A stretch of DNA of 64,000 nucleotides from Natrinema soli (GCF_028618695.1 NZ_JAQIVI010000132.1:62001-126000); one strand, 5' to 3'. Positions 8,952-18,534 are shown, numbered from the stretch's first letter. Program-made: numbers and translations. Notes: generated by a model not told the origin, from the sequence alone.

Positions 8952-9836
8952 ATGACAGAAGACACAAAACAGCACGCTGGGACCGATCTACACGGTAGTC
9001 GTATACCTCTCTCGAAACGATCGCTATCGTCCGTGTTCGCGGTGACGGTAGTCCTCGTAGTAGCCGGGTGGATCGTCGACGTTGATCCGTTCCTCCTGCT
9101 GTCGTCGGACGCTCGCGGCCAGATGTGGTTGCTCGTCGCCGAAGGATATCCGCCAGACATCAGCCACGATTTTCTGTTCGGTCGAACCCTCCGAGGCGGA
9201 TTGCTGTGGGCGGTCGTCGAAACGCTCGCGATCAGTATCGTCGGCACCTCCCTCGCCATCGTCTTCGCGACCCCGCTCGCGCTTGCGAGTGCATCGACCG
9301 TCACACATCAGGGACCGCTGTATGCTAATGCCTCCTCCTCGCGAATCGCTCTCGGATACGCACTCCATCGCGGTGCCAGACTACTGTTGAGTTTTCTCCG
9401 ATCGGTTCCCGGCCTCGTCTGGGGATTTCTCTTCGTCACCGCCGTCGGACTGGGACCGTTCGCCGGCGCGCTCGCGCTCGGCGTTCACAATACGGGCGTG
9501 CTCGGCAAACTGTACGCGGACTTCCTCGAGGATACGGATCCGATGACGACCGAAGCGGTCGCGTCGAGCGGGGCGACGCGGTTCCAGGCCGTCTGTCACG
9601 GTATGGTCCCGCAAATCTCGGCGACGGTGGCGTCGTACACGCTCTACAGGTGGGAATGTACTATCCGCTCGGCGACGATACTCGGTTTCGTCGGCGCCGG
9701 CGGGATCGGTTACTACCTCGTCATCTCGATTCAGCGGTTACAGTATCAGAAGCTCGTCACGGCGATCGCCGCGGTGTTCGCGCTCGTGGTGATGTCCGAC
9801 GCGCTCGCATCGCGACTTCGCGCCCGGATGGTGTGA
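8952..9836 (+). CDS. phnE: PhnE-type ABC transporter permease (orphan)
   Basis: This 294-residue membrane protein matches PhnE, the permease of phosphonate/phosphate-ester importers. A cytoplasmic start is followed by a membrane segment ('VFAVTVVLVVAGWIV'), then 'VETLAISIVGTSLAIVFATPLAL', 'FLRSVPGLVWGFLFV', an EAA-like loop ('EAVASSGATRFQAVCHGMVPQ') and a final 'ATILGFVGAGGIGYYL', the family's hallmark near the C-terminus. The ATG at 8952 (MTEDTKQH) gives a normal PhnE length. The usual ATPase (PhnC) and binding protein (PhnD) are not adjacent on either side, so it is either a remnant or works with partners encoded elsewhere. Confidence 0.85.
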   Translation: MTEDTKQHAGTDLHGSRIPLSKRSLSSVFAVTVVLVVAGWIVDVDPFLLLSSDARGQMWLLVAEGYPPDISHDFLFGRTLRGGLLWAVVETLAISIVGTSLAIVFATPLALASASTVTHQGPLYANASSSRIALGYALHRGARLLLSFLRSVPGLVWGFLFVTAVGLGPFAGALALGVHNTGVLGKLYADFLEDTDPMTTEAVASSGATRFQAVCHGMVPQISATVASYTLYRWECTIRSATILGFVGAGGIGYYLVISIQRLQYQKLVTAIAAVFALVVMSDALASRLRARMV

Positions 9837-9900
9837 ACGCAGCAGCCAGTGGTCGCAACGATGCCGAACGGGACTAGCACGAGGCCGTCCCGGACATCGC

Positions 9901-11133
9901 CTACGCTGACGCCTTCGACTGGACGGCCTCGAGGAGTACTTCGGTTCCGGTCACGATGTCATCCCACTCGGTGTATTCGCTCTCGCGGTGGCTAATGCCA
10001 TCGACGCTCGGGACGAAGATCATGCTCGTCGGCGTGATCTTGTTGAGGTAATTCGCATCGTGGCCGGCACCGCTAACGAGGCGAGTGTAGTCACAGCCGA
10101 CCGTTTCGGCGGCGTCGACGACCGTCTCGATACAGCTCTGGTCGAAGGGGTCGGCGTCGACGCGCATGATCTCTTCGAACTCGTACTCGAGGCCCTCTCG
10201 TTCGGCCGCGTGGGCGATCTCGCGCTGGACCTGTTCGACCGCTGCATCGACGACCTCGTCGTCGTACGACCGGAAGTCGATCGTGAACTCGACTTTCTCG
10301 GGGATCACGTTGATCGCGTTCGGCCAGACGTCGACGCTGCCGACGGTGCCGACGAGGTCGGTCCCTTCGGTCGCGGTGATCCGCCGGACGCTGTCGGTCA
10401 CGTCGGCCGTCGCGACGAAGGCGTCGTGACGCATGTCCATCGGCGTCGGGCCGGCGTGGTTCGCCTGCCCCTCGAACGTGACGTTCATCCAGGAGAAGCC
10501 GAACACGCCTTCGACGGCCGCGACGGGCAGGTCTGCTTGCTCGAGGAACGGTCCCTGCTCGACGTGCATCTCGAAATAGCAGTGGATATCGTGCGGTTCA
10601 CAGGGCTCGTCGCCCTTGTAACCGATCCGTTCGAGTTCGTCACCGAACGTCTTCCCATCCTTGTCCTCGCGCTCGTACGCGTACTCGAGGTCGAAAATGT
10701 CACAGAAGACGCCGCTGCCGAGCATGTCCGGCTGGAACCGGACGCCCTCTTCGTTACTCCACGCGACGACCTCGAGCGGGCGCGTCGTCGTCTCGTCGGC
10801 GTCGTTGAGGGTTTCGGCGACTTCGAGGCCGCCGAGGACGCCGATCACACCGTCGTATCGGCCACCGTTGTACTGACTATCGATGTGGGAGCCGAACATG
10901 ACCGGGTCGGCGTCCGGATTTGCCCCGGATCGCCGTCCGAAGATGTTCCCCATCTCGTCGATACGGACCGTCAGATCGGCGTCGCGAAACCATTCGACGA
11001 TGGTATCTCGGGCTTCCTTGTTCTCGTCGGACAAGCTCGGGCGGTTCACCCCGCCGTTTTTGGTCGCCCCGATCTCTCCGAACTCGTCGAACCGTTGACA
11101 GAATCGCTGCTCGTCGATACTCACTTCGACCAT
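9901..11133 (-). CDS. M20-family amidohydrolase: N-carbamoyl amino-acid hydrolase / allantoate amidohydrolase type
   Basis: This 410-residue enzyme belongs to the hydantoinase/carbamoylase branch of peptidase family M20, which removes carbamoyl or ureido groups from amino acids or allantoate using two metal ions. The ligands show in 'GSHIDSQYNGGRYDG' (His, Asp), 'SNEEGVRFQPDMLGS' (Glu-Glu), 'YFEMHVEQGP' (His) and C-terminal 'DGISHRESEY' (His). 'NHAGPTPMDMRHDA' in the dimer domain is diagnostic of the branch. The start at 11133 (MVEVSIDEQRF) is chosen over longer options because a TATA-like box lies 25-31 bp upstream. It is divergent from the D-aminoacylase-like gene and near two cyclic amidohydrolases, which suits a ring-opening and decarbamoylation pathway. 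Confidence 0.88.
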   Translation of the reverse strand: MVEVSIDEQRFCQRFDEFGEIGATKNGGVNRPSLSDENKEARDTIVEWFRDADLTVRIDEMGNIFGRRSGANPDADPVMFGSHIDSQYNGGRYDGVIGVLGGLEVAETLNDADETTTRPLEVVAWSNEEGVRFQPDMLGSGVFCDIFDLEYAYEREDKDGKTFGDELERIGYKGDEPCEPHDIHCYFEMHVEQGPFLEQADLPVAAVEGVFGFSWMNVTFEGQANHAGPTPMDMRHDAFVATADVTDSVRRITATEGTDLVGTVGSVDVWPNAINVIPEKVEFTIDFRSYDDEVVDAAVEQVQREIAHAAEREGLEYEFEEIMRVDADPFDQSCIETVVDAAETVGCDYTRLVSGAGHDANYLNKITPTSMIFVPSVDGISHRESEYTEWDDIVTGTEVLLEAVQSKASA

Positions 11134-11157
11134 GTGGGAACGCACCAGTGGGTCGGA

Positions 11158-11164
11158 CTTTAAC
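11158..11164 (-). promoter_or_regulatory. TATA-like box for the M20 amidohydrolase
   Basis: The minus-strand sequence gttaaag lies 25-31 bp before ATG 11133, which favours that start and a leaderless message. Confidence 0.42.
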
Positions 11165-11261
11165 ATTCCGACGGGCTCTACCACAGAGTGGCAGCCAAAC
11201 ACTGCCAGACGGGGCGCAACTCACCGAAAGAACCAAACGGCCCATCCACGAGAGTCGACAC

Positions 11262-12905
11262 ATGTCGTCTGTTAGCACGGGATCCGTAGAGTTTCGAAAC
11301 GCACGCGTTCTCGATGGCACCGGTGGGCCAGTCTTTAGCGCACACGTTCTGGTCGACGACGGTCGGATCAAATGCATCAGCGATGATCCAGTCGGTGCTG
11401 ACCGGCACATCGACCTAGACGGAGCGTATCTCGCCCCCGGGTTCGTGGACATGCACGCCCACTCAGAACTGCGGCTGATCACCAACCCCACCGCCGAGGA
11501 GAAACTCACACAGGGAGTCACGACCGAAGTCCTCGGACAGGACGGAGTCAGCGTCGCTCCCGTTCCGGACGACATGAAGACGGAATGGGAGAAGCGCATC
11601 CAGTCGTTAGACGGCACGCTCGCCAGGAGATGGCCCTGGAGTTCCGTCTCCGAGTACCTCGACGAACTCGACGAGGCGGCGCCGGCCGTCAACGTTGCCC
11701 ACTATGCCCCTCACGGGAACCTGCGATCTCACATCGCCGGATTCGAGGACCGCGAACTCTCGACAGAAGAAGTGGCTGACGTTCAGGAGAGGCTCGGTCA
11801 GGCTATCGACGGCGGTGCGTTCGGACTCTCTACAGGAATGATCTACCCGCCGAGTTCCTACGGACGCGACCCGGAACTCGAGGCGCTCGCCGAGACGCTC
11901 GCGGCCCGGGACTCGTTTATGATCTCTCACGTGTGGAACGAGACCGACCGAGTCGTCGAATCGATCGACCGCTATCTCGAGCTCTGTCGGCGTGGCGGCT
12001 GTCACGCACACGTCTCACACCTGAAGGTGGGCGGCCAACAGAACTGGGGCAACTCCACGGATATCCTCGATCTGTTCGACGACGCGATCGACGCGGGACA
12101 GCGGGTCTCGTTCGACCAGTACCCCTACACGGCGGGCTCGACGATGCTCACCGCGTTGTTGCCGCCGTGGGCGCGACAGGGCGAAACGGCGGACATCCTC
12201 GAACGGCTGCGACGGGCGGCCGTCAGAGAGCGCATCGCCGAGGACATCTCGTCGCCGGGTGAGTGGGAAAACCTGGCTCGCGCGGCAGGCAGTTGGGACA
12301 ACATCCTCATCACACGGACCGCGAGCGGCGACTACCAGGGAGACACGATCGAAGAGATCGCGACCGAGCGAAACCTCGACCCGGTCGATGCGATGTGTAA
12401 ACTCCTCGTCGAGGAGCGTCTGGACGTGACGATGGCGGACTTCGTCATGTCGGAAGAAGACATCGAGCGGTTCCTCGCGGACGACCGAGGAACGTTCTGT
12501 ACGGACGGAATCTTCGGCGGAAAACCTCATCCGAGAGCCATCGGAACATTCGGTCGCATCCTCGACCGATACGTGCGTGAGCGCGATGTACTGTCCCTGC
12601 CGCTCGTGGCCCGAAAGGCGGCCGGCCACCCCGCCGACATTCTCGGACTTGACGACCGGGGATACGTGAAGAAGGGGTACGTTGCAGACCTCGTCGTCTT
12701 CGACCTCGACGCCGTGTCGGAGAACGCCACCTACGAGGACCCGTTCCAGCTCACCGACGGCTTCGAGTATGTTCTTCTGGGCGGAGCGATGGCCGTCGAG
12801 AACGGGACGACGACGGGCGTTCGTAACGGTGAGATTCTCCGCTCGACTGACGAGTGGGGCGGCTCCGAACGGCCGGCGCTCGACAGGTCGTCCAACGAGT
12901 CGTGA
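11262..12905 (+). CDS. D-aminoacylase / N-acyl-D-amino-acid deacylase family amidohydrolase
   Basis: This 547-residue amidohydrolase carries the family start 'FRNARVLDGTGGPVF', the metal motif 'PGFVDMHAHSELRL', 'KLTQGVTTEVLGQDG' and 'HVSHLKVGG' with further metal His. A late 'GTFCTDGIFGGKPHPRA' is followed by 'RKAAGHPADILGL'. Classical D-aminoacylases have Cys in the 'GNCG' position; this protein has Gln-Asp-Gly there, so the exact chemistry may differ. It would release D-amino acids from N-acyl or related amides in the cytosol. ATG 11262 is the first start that keeps the whole domain. It is divergent from the M20 gene, 128 bp apart. Confidence 0.85.
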   Translation: MSSVSTGSVEFRNARVLDGTGGPVFSAHVLVDDGRIKCISDDPVGADRHIDLDGAYLAPGFVDMHAHSELRLITNPTAEEKLTQGVTTEVLGQDGVSVAPVPDDMKTEWEKRIQSLDGTLARRWPWSSVSEYLDELDEAAPAVNVAHYAPHGNLRSHIAGFEDRELSTEEVADVQERLGQAIDGGAFGLSTGMIYPPSSYGRDPELEALAETLAARDSFMISHVWNETDRVVESIDRYLELCRRGGCHAHVSHLKVGGQQNWGNSTDILDLFDDAIDAGQRVSFDQYPYTAGSTMLTALLPPWARQGETADILERLRRAAVRERIAEDISSPGEWENLARAAGSWDNILITRTASGDYQGDTIEEIATERNLDPVDAMCKLLVEERLDVTMADFVMSEEDIERFLADDRGTFCTDGIFGGKPHPRAIGTFGRILDRYVRERDVLSLPLVARKAAGHPADILGLDDRGYVKKGYVADLVVFDLDAVSENATYEDPFQLTDGFEYVLLGGAMAVENGTTTGVRNGEILRSTDEWGGSERPALDRSSNES

Positions 12906-13027
12906 CACACGATCTGTGCTGTGGCACATGACCGACGCACGGATACACCGATTTGGTCCACTTGCGCGATCGGTTCGTATAGATTTGCAGTCGTTTGTTC
13001 GGCATTGCCTGAGTTTATCACCCATAC

Positions 13028-13035
13028 TTATTTAG
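13028..13035 (+). promoter_or_regulatory. TATA-like box for the luciferase-like oxidoreductase
   Basis: The sequence ttatttag lies 33-40 bp before ATG 13068. A start of transcription about 26 bp downstream would leave a leader of roughly ten bases. Confidence 0.4.
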
Positions 13036-13067
13036 TAGATGTCGGGTTACTTCTCAACGGGTTTCCA

Positions 13068-14105
13068 ATGAGCAGTAGCAAACAGGTGTTCGATAGAGGC
13101 GACCGTGTTGGTATCTACCTGCAGGACAAACATTCGTTACAGGAGAATCTCGAACTCGTCCAGTACGCGGAAGAGCAGGGAATCGACGAGATCTGGCAGG
13201 CGGAGTCTCGACTCGCACGCGACGGCATCACGCCGCTCGGTGCGTACGCCGCCGTCACGGATCAGATCAAGCTCGGGACCGGCGTCATCAACAACTGGAC
13301 GCGCAACACCGCACTCATCGCCCAGACGATGAGCACGCTGGAGGAACTCGCCGGTCCAAACCGAATCCAGTGTGGGATCGGCGCCTGGTGGGACCCGCTG
13401 GCGGAGAAGGTCGGTATCGACCGAAGCGGTGCTCTCCGCGCGATGCGGGAATGCGTCGAGGTCACGCAGGACCTCCTGGACATGGAGAACGTCACCTACG
13501 ATGGCGAGTTCGTCCAGATGAGCGACGTGGAACTCGACGTCGTCCACGGTGACTCCGGACCGCGGACGGTGCCAGTGTACGTCGGCGGTACCGGATTCAA
13601 AATGCTCGAGCTTACGGGTCACTTCGCCGACGGAGCCCTGATGAACTACCTCGTCAGTCCCGAGTACAACGAGAAGGCACTCGACGCGCTTGCGACTGGC
13701 GCAGAGCGCGGCGGCCGGTCGCTCGAGGATATCGACCGACCGCAACTGATCGTCTGTTCGATGGACCACGACGTCGACAAAGCGCTCGATAACGCGCGCG
13801 AACTCATTACGCAGTACCTGGGACAGCAGCCCCACATCATGAAGGCAAGCGGCGTCAGTCAAGACCTCATCGACGAGGTCGGCGACGCGATCGGCGGCTG
13901 GCCGGCGGACAAGGAAGACATCGAGCAGGGAATGGAACTCATTCCTGACGACGTCGTCCACAAGCTCACGGCTAGTGGGACTCCTGAGCAGTGCCGGGAA
14001 AAAGTCCGCGAATACGCTGAGAGCGGTTGTCAGTGCCCGATTCTCTATCCGCTCGGGGACGACCGCGAACTGATGATCGACGAGTTCGCTGACGGCTACC
14101 TGTAG
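13068..14105 (+). CDS. Luciferase-like (LLM) F420/flavin-dependent oxidoreductase
   Basis: This 345-residue protein of the bacterial-luciferase superfamily resembles F420-dependent reductases such as methylene-tetrahydromethanopterin reductase. It shows 'NLELVQYAEEQGIDEIWQAES' early, 'LGTGVINNWTRNTALIAQT' (the cofactor-binding loop), 'RIQCGIGAWWDP', and 'VPVYVGGTGFKMLELTG' in the second half. The F420 call, rather than FMN, is supported only by the NADPH:F420 reductase nearby. Some members cleave pyrimidine rings (RutA), which is attractive next to cyclic amidohydrolases, but no RutA-specific feature was identified. ATG 13068 is chosen because of the upstream TATA-like box and because upstream codons are not conserved-looking. 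Confidence 0.85.
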   Translation: MSSSKQVFDRGDRVGIYLQDKHSLQENLELVQYAEEQGIDEIWQAESRLARDGITPLGAYAAVTDQIKLGTGVINNWTRNTALIAQTMSTLEELAGPNRIQCGIGAWWDPLAEKVGIDRSGALRAMRECVEVTQDLLDMENVTYDGEFVQMSDVELDVVHGDSGPRTVPVYVGGTGFKMLELTGHFADGALMNYLVSPEYNEKALDALATGAERGGRSLEDIDRPQLIVCSMDHDVDKALDNARELITQYLGQQPHIMKASGVSQDLIDEVGDAIGGWPADKEDIEQGMELIPDDVVHKLTASGTPEQCREKVREYAESGCQCPILYPLGDDRELMIDEFADGYL

Positions 14106-14235
14106 CGATACGGCGCGTACTCGTTCACGTTTCGGACGAGCGATGGCACCGCCTGCTCCTTTTAGGGTGTTTGTAGTTTCCGTTCGAGAGAAGCATCCCG
14201 GATCGAGAAGGGCTTTAGCAGCGCGTCCCCGACGA

Positions 14236-15495
14236 TCAGTCGTCGGCAGCGGCGGCCTGGGCGTCCCCGAATAGCGCTTCCACTTCGGAGAGTTCGGCTT
14301 CGATTCGGTTGACGTCGCCGGTCGCTTTCTTCGCGCTTTCGGTATCTTTCAGGCCGAAGCCGGTCGAGACGACGACGACGGTTTCGTCCCGCTCGATGAT
14401 GCCCTGCTCCAGCGCCTCCTGAACGCCGGCGACCGGCGTCGCCCCTGCGGGTTCGGCGTAAATCCCCTCCGTAGTCCCGAGGAGCTTCTCGGCCTCGAGA
14501 ATATCCTCGTCGGAGACCAACACGGTGTCTCCGCCGCTCTCTTGGGGAGCGCGGCAGGCCTTGATCGTGTTACGCGGCCGGCCGACGGCGATGCTGTCGG
14601 CGATGGTGTCTGCAATATCGTCGATATCCTCGTGGCCCTGGAACGCATCGTGGATTGCCGAGGCGCCTTCCGCTTGCACACCGAGCATTTTCGGGTAGTC
14701 GTCGACATATCCGAGGTCGTAAAACTCCTTGAATCCCTTCCAAGCGCCGGCGATCGTACAGCCGTCCCCCATCGAAAAGACTACCCAGTCGGGAACCTCC
14801 CCGCGGACCACCGACTGTTCCGCGAGCTCGTGACCGACAGTTCGTTTCCCTTCCACCTGGAAGGGATTGATCGCCGCATTGCGGTTGTACCAGCCGTACT
14901 CGTCCGTGACCTCGACGCTCAGATCGTACGCTTCGTCGTACGACCCGTTGACGGCGAGGACGTCGGCACCATATACGAGCGGCTGAGCGAGCTTTCCGGC
15001 AGGTGCGGCCCCGGGAACGAAGATGCGACAGTCCAGACCGCCACGTGCCGCGTATCCCGACAGCGAAGCCGCCGCATTCCCTGTCGACGCACACGTAATG
15101 ATGTCACGGCCAGCGTGCTTGGCCTTCGTTACCGCGATGGAACTGGCGCGGTCCTTAAAACAGCCAGTCGGATTGCGCCCGTCGTCCTTGACGAGCGTCT
15201 CGACACCGAGTTCCTCGCTTAGATTCGGGGCATCGAACAGGTCCGTCCCGCCTTCGTTGAGGGTCACGACCTCTGCGTCGTCGTCGACCGGGAGGAACGC
15301 TTCGTACTTCCACTGACTCTGAATGTCTCCGTCGAGGTCGGCGTCGAAGTTGTCGTCGATGACGTCGTAATCGTACTTGACCTCGAGAATGCCTTTGACG
15401 CCCTCGTGTTCCGGACAGGTGTAAATAATCTGGTCGGGATCGTACTCCCTCTCGCAAATCGTACACTCTAACGTAGTGACATGGTCCATTGCCAT
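14236..15495 (-). CDS. thrC: Threonine synthase-like PLP enzyme
   Basis: This 419-residue fold-type II PLP enzyme begins with a zinc-ribbon-like 'LECTICEREYDPDQ', then 'YTCPEH', as in archaeal threonine synthases. The PLP lysine is in 'PTGCFKDRASS', the phosphate loop in 'CASTGNAAASLSGYAARG', and a late 'VVVVSTGFGLKDT' closes the barrel. Threonine synthase converts O-phosphohomoserine to threonine. The start at 15495 is preferred because a TATA-like box sits 23-31 bp before it; the ATG at 15489 is also possible. No other threonine-pathway gene is near, and a related role, for instance a PLP lyase in amino-acid catabolism, cannot be excluded. Confidence 0.82.
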   Translation of the reverse strand: MAMDHVTTLECTICEREYDPDQIIYTCPEHEGVKGILEVKYDYDVIDDNFDADLDGDIQSQWKYEAFLPVDDDAEVVTLNEGGTDLFDAPNLSEELGVETLVKDDGRNPTGCFKDRASSIAVTKAKHAGRDIITCASTGNAAASLSGYAARGGLDCRIFVPGAAPAGKLAQPLVYGADVLAVNGSYDEAYDLSVEVTDEYGWYNRNAAINPFQVEGKRTVGHELAEQSVVRGEVPDWVVFSMGDGCTIAGAWKGFKEFYDLGYVDDYPKMLGVQAEGASAIHDAFQGHEDIDDIADTIADSIAVGRPRNTIKACRAPQESGGDTVLVSDEDILEAEKLLGTTEGIYAEPAGATPVAGVQEALEQGIIERDETVVVVSTGFGLKDTESAKKATGDVNRIEAELSEVEALFGDAQAAAADD

Positions 15496-15517
15496 ACGAG
15501 ATATCAAGCAAGGCACC

Positions 15518-15526
15518 TACTAAAAG
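15518..15526 (-). promoter_or_regulatory. TATA-like box for the threonine-synthase-like gene
   Basis: The minus-strand sequence cttttagta is 23-31 bp before ATG 15495, as expected for a leaderless message. Confidence 0.42.
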
Positions 15527-15798
15527 ACACCGCACACCATTCAAAACGGCTGTCGCTGACAATGAGCCGCATCTCCGAGACACAGCAGAGCAATCACTGT
15601 CACCGGCTGGCACATGATCGCCAAACCCGTCACAAATGTCCTGAAGCGCCGTTCAGAAATCGGACAGGGGCACATTTATCGTCACGGCTGTACGTCTTCG
15701 TTTCATGTCCGACGCGTTTCGAGCGGGAGTCACTGGACCCGCCGGTCGAATGGTATACAGCCACCGTCCAGTCCCCTTCCGCGTATACTGTTGACCCC

Positions 15799-16596
15799 AG
15801 GACGTACTGCGACCAGCTGGAGGCGATGAGCGTCGACGGCGTCCACGTCCATTCGATGACTCCGGAGGAGGCCTATCACGCTCGGCGCGGCACCGACTGG
15901 GAGTACGAGGCGGTGTATCGTCGTCTCCGTGATGCCGGCTTGGACTCCATTCCCGGGACTGCCGCGGAGATCCTCGTGGACGAAGTCCGTGAGGTAATTT
16001 GCCCCGGGAAGATCGGAACCAACGAGTGGATCACAGCAATGGAAGCAGCTGCCGCCGTGGGTCTGCCGATGACGGCCACGATCATGTACGGCCACGTCGA
16101 AAACGAGATGCATCGCGTCCAGCATCTCGACGTTATTCGAGACCTGCAGGATAGGACGGGGAACATCACCGAATTCGTTCCGTTGTCGTTCGTGCACGAA
16201 CAGACCCCGCTTGCCGAACACGGCATCGTCAAGTCGGGTGCCAGCACCGACGAAGACGAACTCATGATCGCCGTCTCACGCCTCTTTCTCGACAACATCG
16301 AGAACATCCAATCGTCCTGGGTGAAATACGGCGACGCCCAGGGGTTGAAGATACTCAACTGCGGAGCGAACGATTTCATGGGGACGATCCTCTCCGAAGA
16401 GATCACCAAGCGCGCCGGTGGCAGTTACGGCCAGTTCCGTTCGTTCGAAGAGTACTGTGACATGCTTTCAGCGATCGGACGGCCGCCCGTCGAACGTTCG
16501 TCGGACTACGAACAGCGCCGTCGCGTCGATGTCGAGTCGGATCAAATCGGCCCCCGTCTCGGACCTGCCGCCGACGGAACGCCGCTCGTCGAGTAA
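15799..16596 (+). pseudogene. cofH: cofH (FO synthase subunit 2) lacking its N-terminal radical-SAM half
   Basis: The frame matches the C-terminal two thirds of CofH, which builds the deazaflavin FO of coenzyme F420. It contains 'DGVHVHSMTPEEA', 'AGLDSIPGTAAEILVDEVR', 'VICPGKIGTNEW', 'ATIMYGHVE', 'FVPLSFVHEQTPLAEHG' and 'ASWVKYGDAQGLKIL'. The N-terminal part with the Cys-x3-Cys-x2-Cys site for the 4Fe-4S cluster is absent in all frames upstream to 15500. The remaining frame stays open, with an ATG at 15826 that could yield 256 residues, but these cannot perform radical chemistry. Most likely a decayed copy with a functional one elsewhere, since F420-using genes lie nearby. Confidence 0.82.
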
Positions 16597-16821
16597 CTCC
16601 TCGTCACGACCTTCGAATCATGTGCGTTATACGCCTACTGCGTCGTACGTCACACATTGAACGGACGAGCCACACTGGCGACACACTCGTGCCACACTCG
16701 TCGTGGCGACAGTGCTTTTATACGGTAATCGCTCGATCATTCGTTGGACGCTAGCATAGTCCACTACCCTTGGCCCGGTCGCCGAGGATAGCGCACGGAG
16801 AGCTAGCAGTGAGTTACAACC

Positions 16822-18534
16822 ATGTACGGAAGACGCTTAGCAACAATAGAGGAGATCATCGCGCTCGTCAGTCCGGATAGTGAGAAGGAACTATCGACGC
16901 TCGAAACGTGGGCGGACGATCACGAGATACCTGTCCACGCGGTCGAGGTGGGTGACGACATCGACGACGTGTACACCCCGGAACGCGAGTGCTTGGGTGT
17001 CACTCTCGGCGGTGACGGGACGTACCTCGAAGGCGTCCGGCAGTTCAGCCCGAAGCAGGTCCCGATTCTCGGGATCAACGCCGGGACGCTCGCATTCCTC
17101 GCAAGTATCTCCCCGAACGACCTCACGGACGCCCTCAACGAAACCATTCAGGGCGGTGCGACGGTCGACCGCCGCCAGCAGTTACACGTCGAGGGTACCG
17201 GAGTCGACTGTACCGGTATCAATGACGTCATGATCGAACACGAGCCGCCGGAGAACCCTGTCGAGAGGAAGATCACCGAGCTGGAGGTGTTCGCGGACGG
17301 CGAGTTCGTCGGTGAGTACGAAGGGAGCGGACTTGCAGTGTCGACGCCGACCGGTTCGACCGGCGTCTCACTGTCGGCTGGCGGCCCCGTCCACTACCCG
17401 ATGAACAACTCGTCGTTACAGATCGTGCCGCTGCACACCCATCGAATGGGTATCCGTCCGCTCATCGTCGATGCGAACACCACCATCGAAGTCGTCTCAG
17501 AGGGGCCCGCAAACCTCCTCGTGGACGGTGGACGCGCGCAGACCCGTCTCGAGGAGGGCGATACGATCACTATCAGTGGAGCCGACACGTCGGCACTCGT
17601 CGTCAATACGAGTTATGACGATGATTTCTTCACGTCCATCTCCGAGAAACTCGGCTGGAGCGTCCGTGAAGACAGACACGATCAAGGCAATACCGACCGG
17701 GTGGTCTCGATCACCGAAGCAGAAGACATCGTCCGCCGGGCCAAGCAGGTAGCGGAGGACGCTTCGAAGGCGGCCGGTGAGGCACTCAGAGAACTCCACG
17801 GACAGACGGAGTCCGTCGAGTACAAGTCTGATAAATCGGACATCGTCACCGAGGCCGACTACAAGGCGGACAACATCATCACGACCGTCATCGAGAACGA
17901 GTTCCCCACTCATGGGATCCGGTCGGAGGAGAGCGACGAGCAAGTCGGGACGAGCGAGTACACCTGGCTGATCGATCCGCTCGACGGCACGGGGAACTTC
18001 GCACATGGAAATCCGAACTATTCGATCTCCATCGCGCTTCTGGAGGACGAGGAACCCGTAATGGGTGTCGTCTACGCGCCGGAAACTGACGAAATGTTCA
18101 CCGCGATCGAAGGAGAAGGAGCGACGCTGGACGGCCTTCCGATTTCGACGACCGATCGAACGTCGCTGGACGAGTGTATGCTCCTCTCCGGATATGATCC
18201 GAACGGAGCGTTCCTCTCCCACTGCTACCAGGAGACCCGCGGTGTTCGAAGTATCGGTTCAGCCGCACTGAATCTTTGCTTCCTGGCGGCTGGGAGCGCA
18301 GACGCGTTGTGGGAGTTCGACACGTATCCGTGGGACGTCGCCGCAGGGGTAGTTATCGCTCGCGAGGCCGGCGCCACGCTCACGAACGCGAACGGTGACC
18401 GGTACGACCCGATCGCGGCCCACGAGACGCGGAACGAACTCGTCGGCTCGAACGGTCCGGTCCATGAGGCACTGCTCCGTCATCTCGACGACAAACAGGA
18501 CCTGCAAACTCCGAAACAGACCAGCGCGGACTGA
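16822..18534 (+). CDS. NAD kinase - inositol monophosphatase-family fusion protein
   Basis: This 570-residue protein fuses two enzymes. Residues about 1-275 are an NAD kinase: 'GVTLGGDGTYLEGVRQF' is the GGDG motif, 'PILGINAGTLAFLA' the NxG loop, and 'GLAVSTPTGSTGVSLSAGGP' the conserved Thr/Ser region. Residues about 300-560 are an inositol-monophosphatase/NADP-phosphatase domain: 'SDIVTEADYKAD', 'GIRSEESDEQ', 'WLIDPLDGTGNFAHG' (metal motif DPxDGT) and 'YPWDVAAGVVIAREAG'. Such a fusion could both make and remove NADP's phosphate. Archaeal NADK-phosphatase fusions are known, for instance in Methanocaldococcus, where I recall the phosphatase domain coming first; here the kinase is first. The ATG at 16822 gives the complete kinase domain. 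Confidence 0.9.
   Translation: MYGRRLATIEEIIALVSPDSEKELSTLETWADDHEIPVHAVEVGDDIDDVYTPERECLGVTLGGDGTYLEGVRQFSPKQVPILGINAGTLAFLASISPNDLTDALNETIQGGATVDRRQQLHVEGTGVDCTGINDVMIEHEPPENPVERKITELEVFADGEFVGEYEGSGLAVSTPTGSTGVSLSAGGPVHYPMNNSSLQIVPLHTHRMGIRPLIVDANTTIEVVSEGPANLLVDGGRAQTRLEEGDTITISGADTSALVVNTSYDDDFFTSISEKLGWSVREDRHDQGNTDRVVSITEAEDIVRRAKQVAEDASKAAGEALRELHGQTESVEYKSDKSDIVTEADYKADNIITTVIENEFPTHGIRSEESDEQVGTSEYTWLIDPLDGTGNFAHGNPNYSISIALLEDEEPVMGVVYAPETDEMFTAIEGEGATLDGLPISTTDRTSLDECMLLSGYDPNGAFLSHCYQETRGVRSIGSAALNLCFLAAGSADALWEFDTYPWDVAAGVVIAREAGATLTNANGDRYDPIAAHETRNELVGSNGPVHEALLRHLDDKQDLQTPKQTSAD

Noticed and set aside
9988..11163. Long plus-strand open frame of 391 codons
   Set aside because: It is the mirror of the M20 amidohydrolase; GC-rich acidic codons leave the opposite strand open. 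Its translation is Val/Asp/Arg-rich with no family features.
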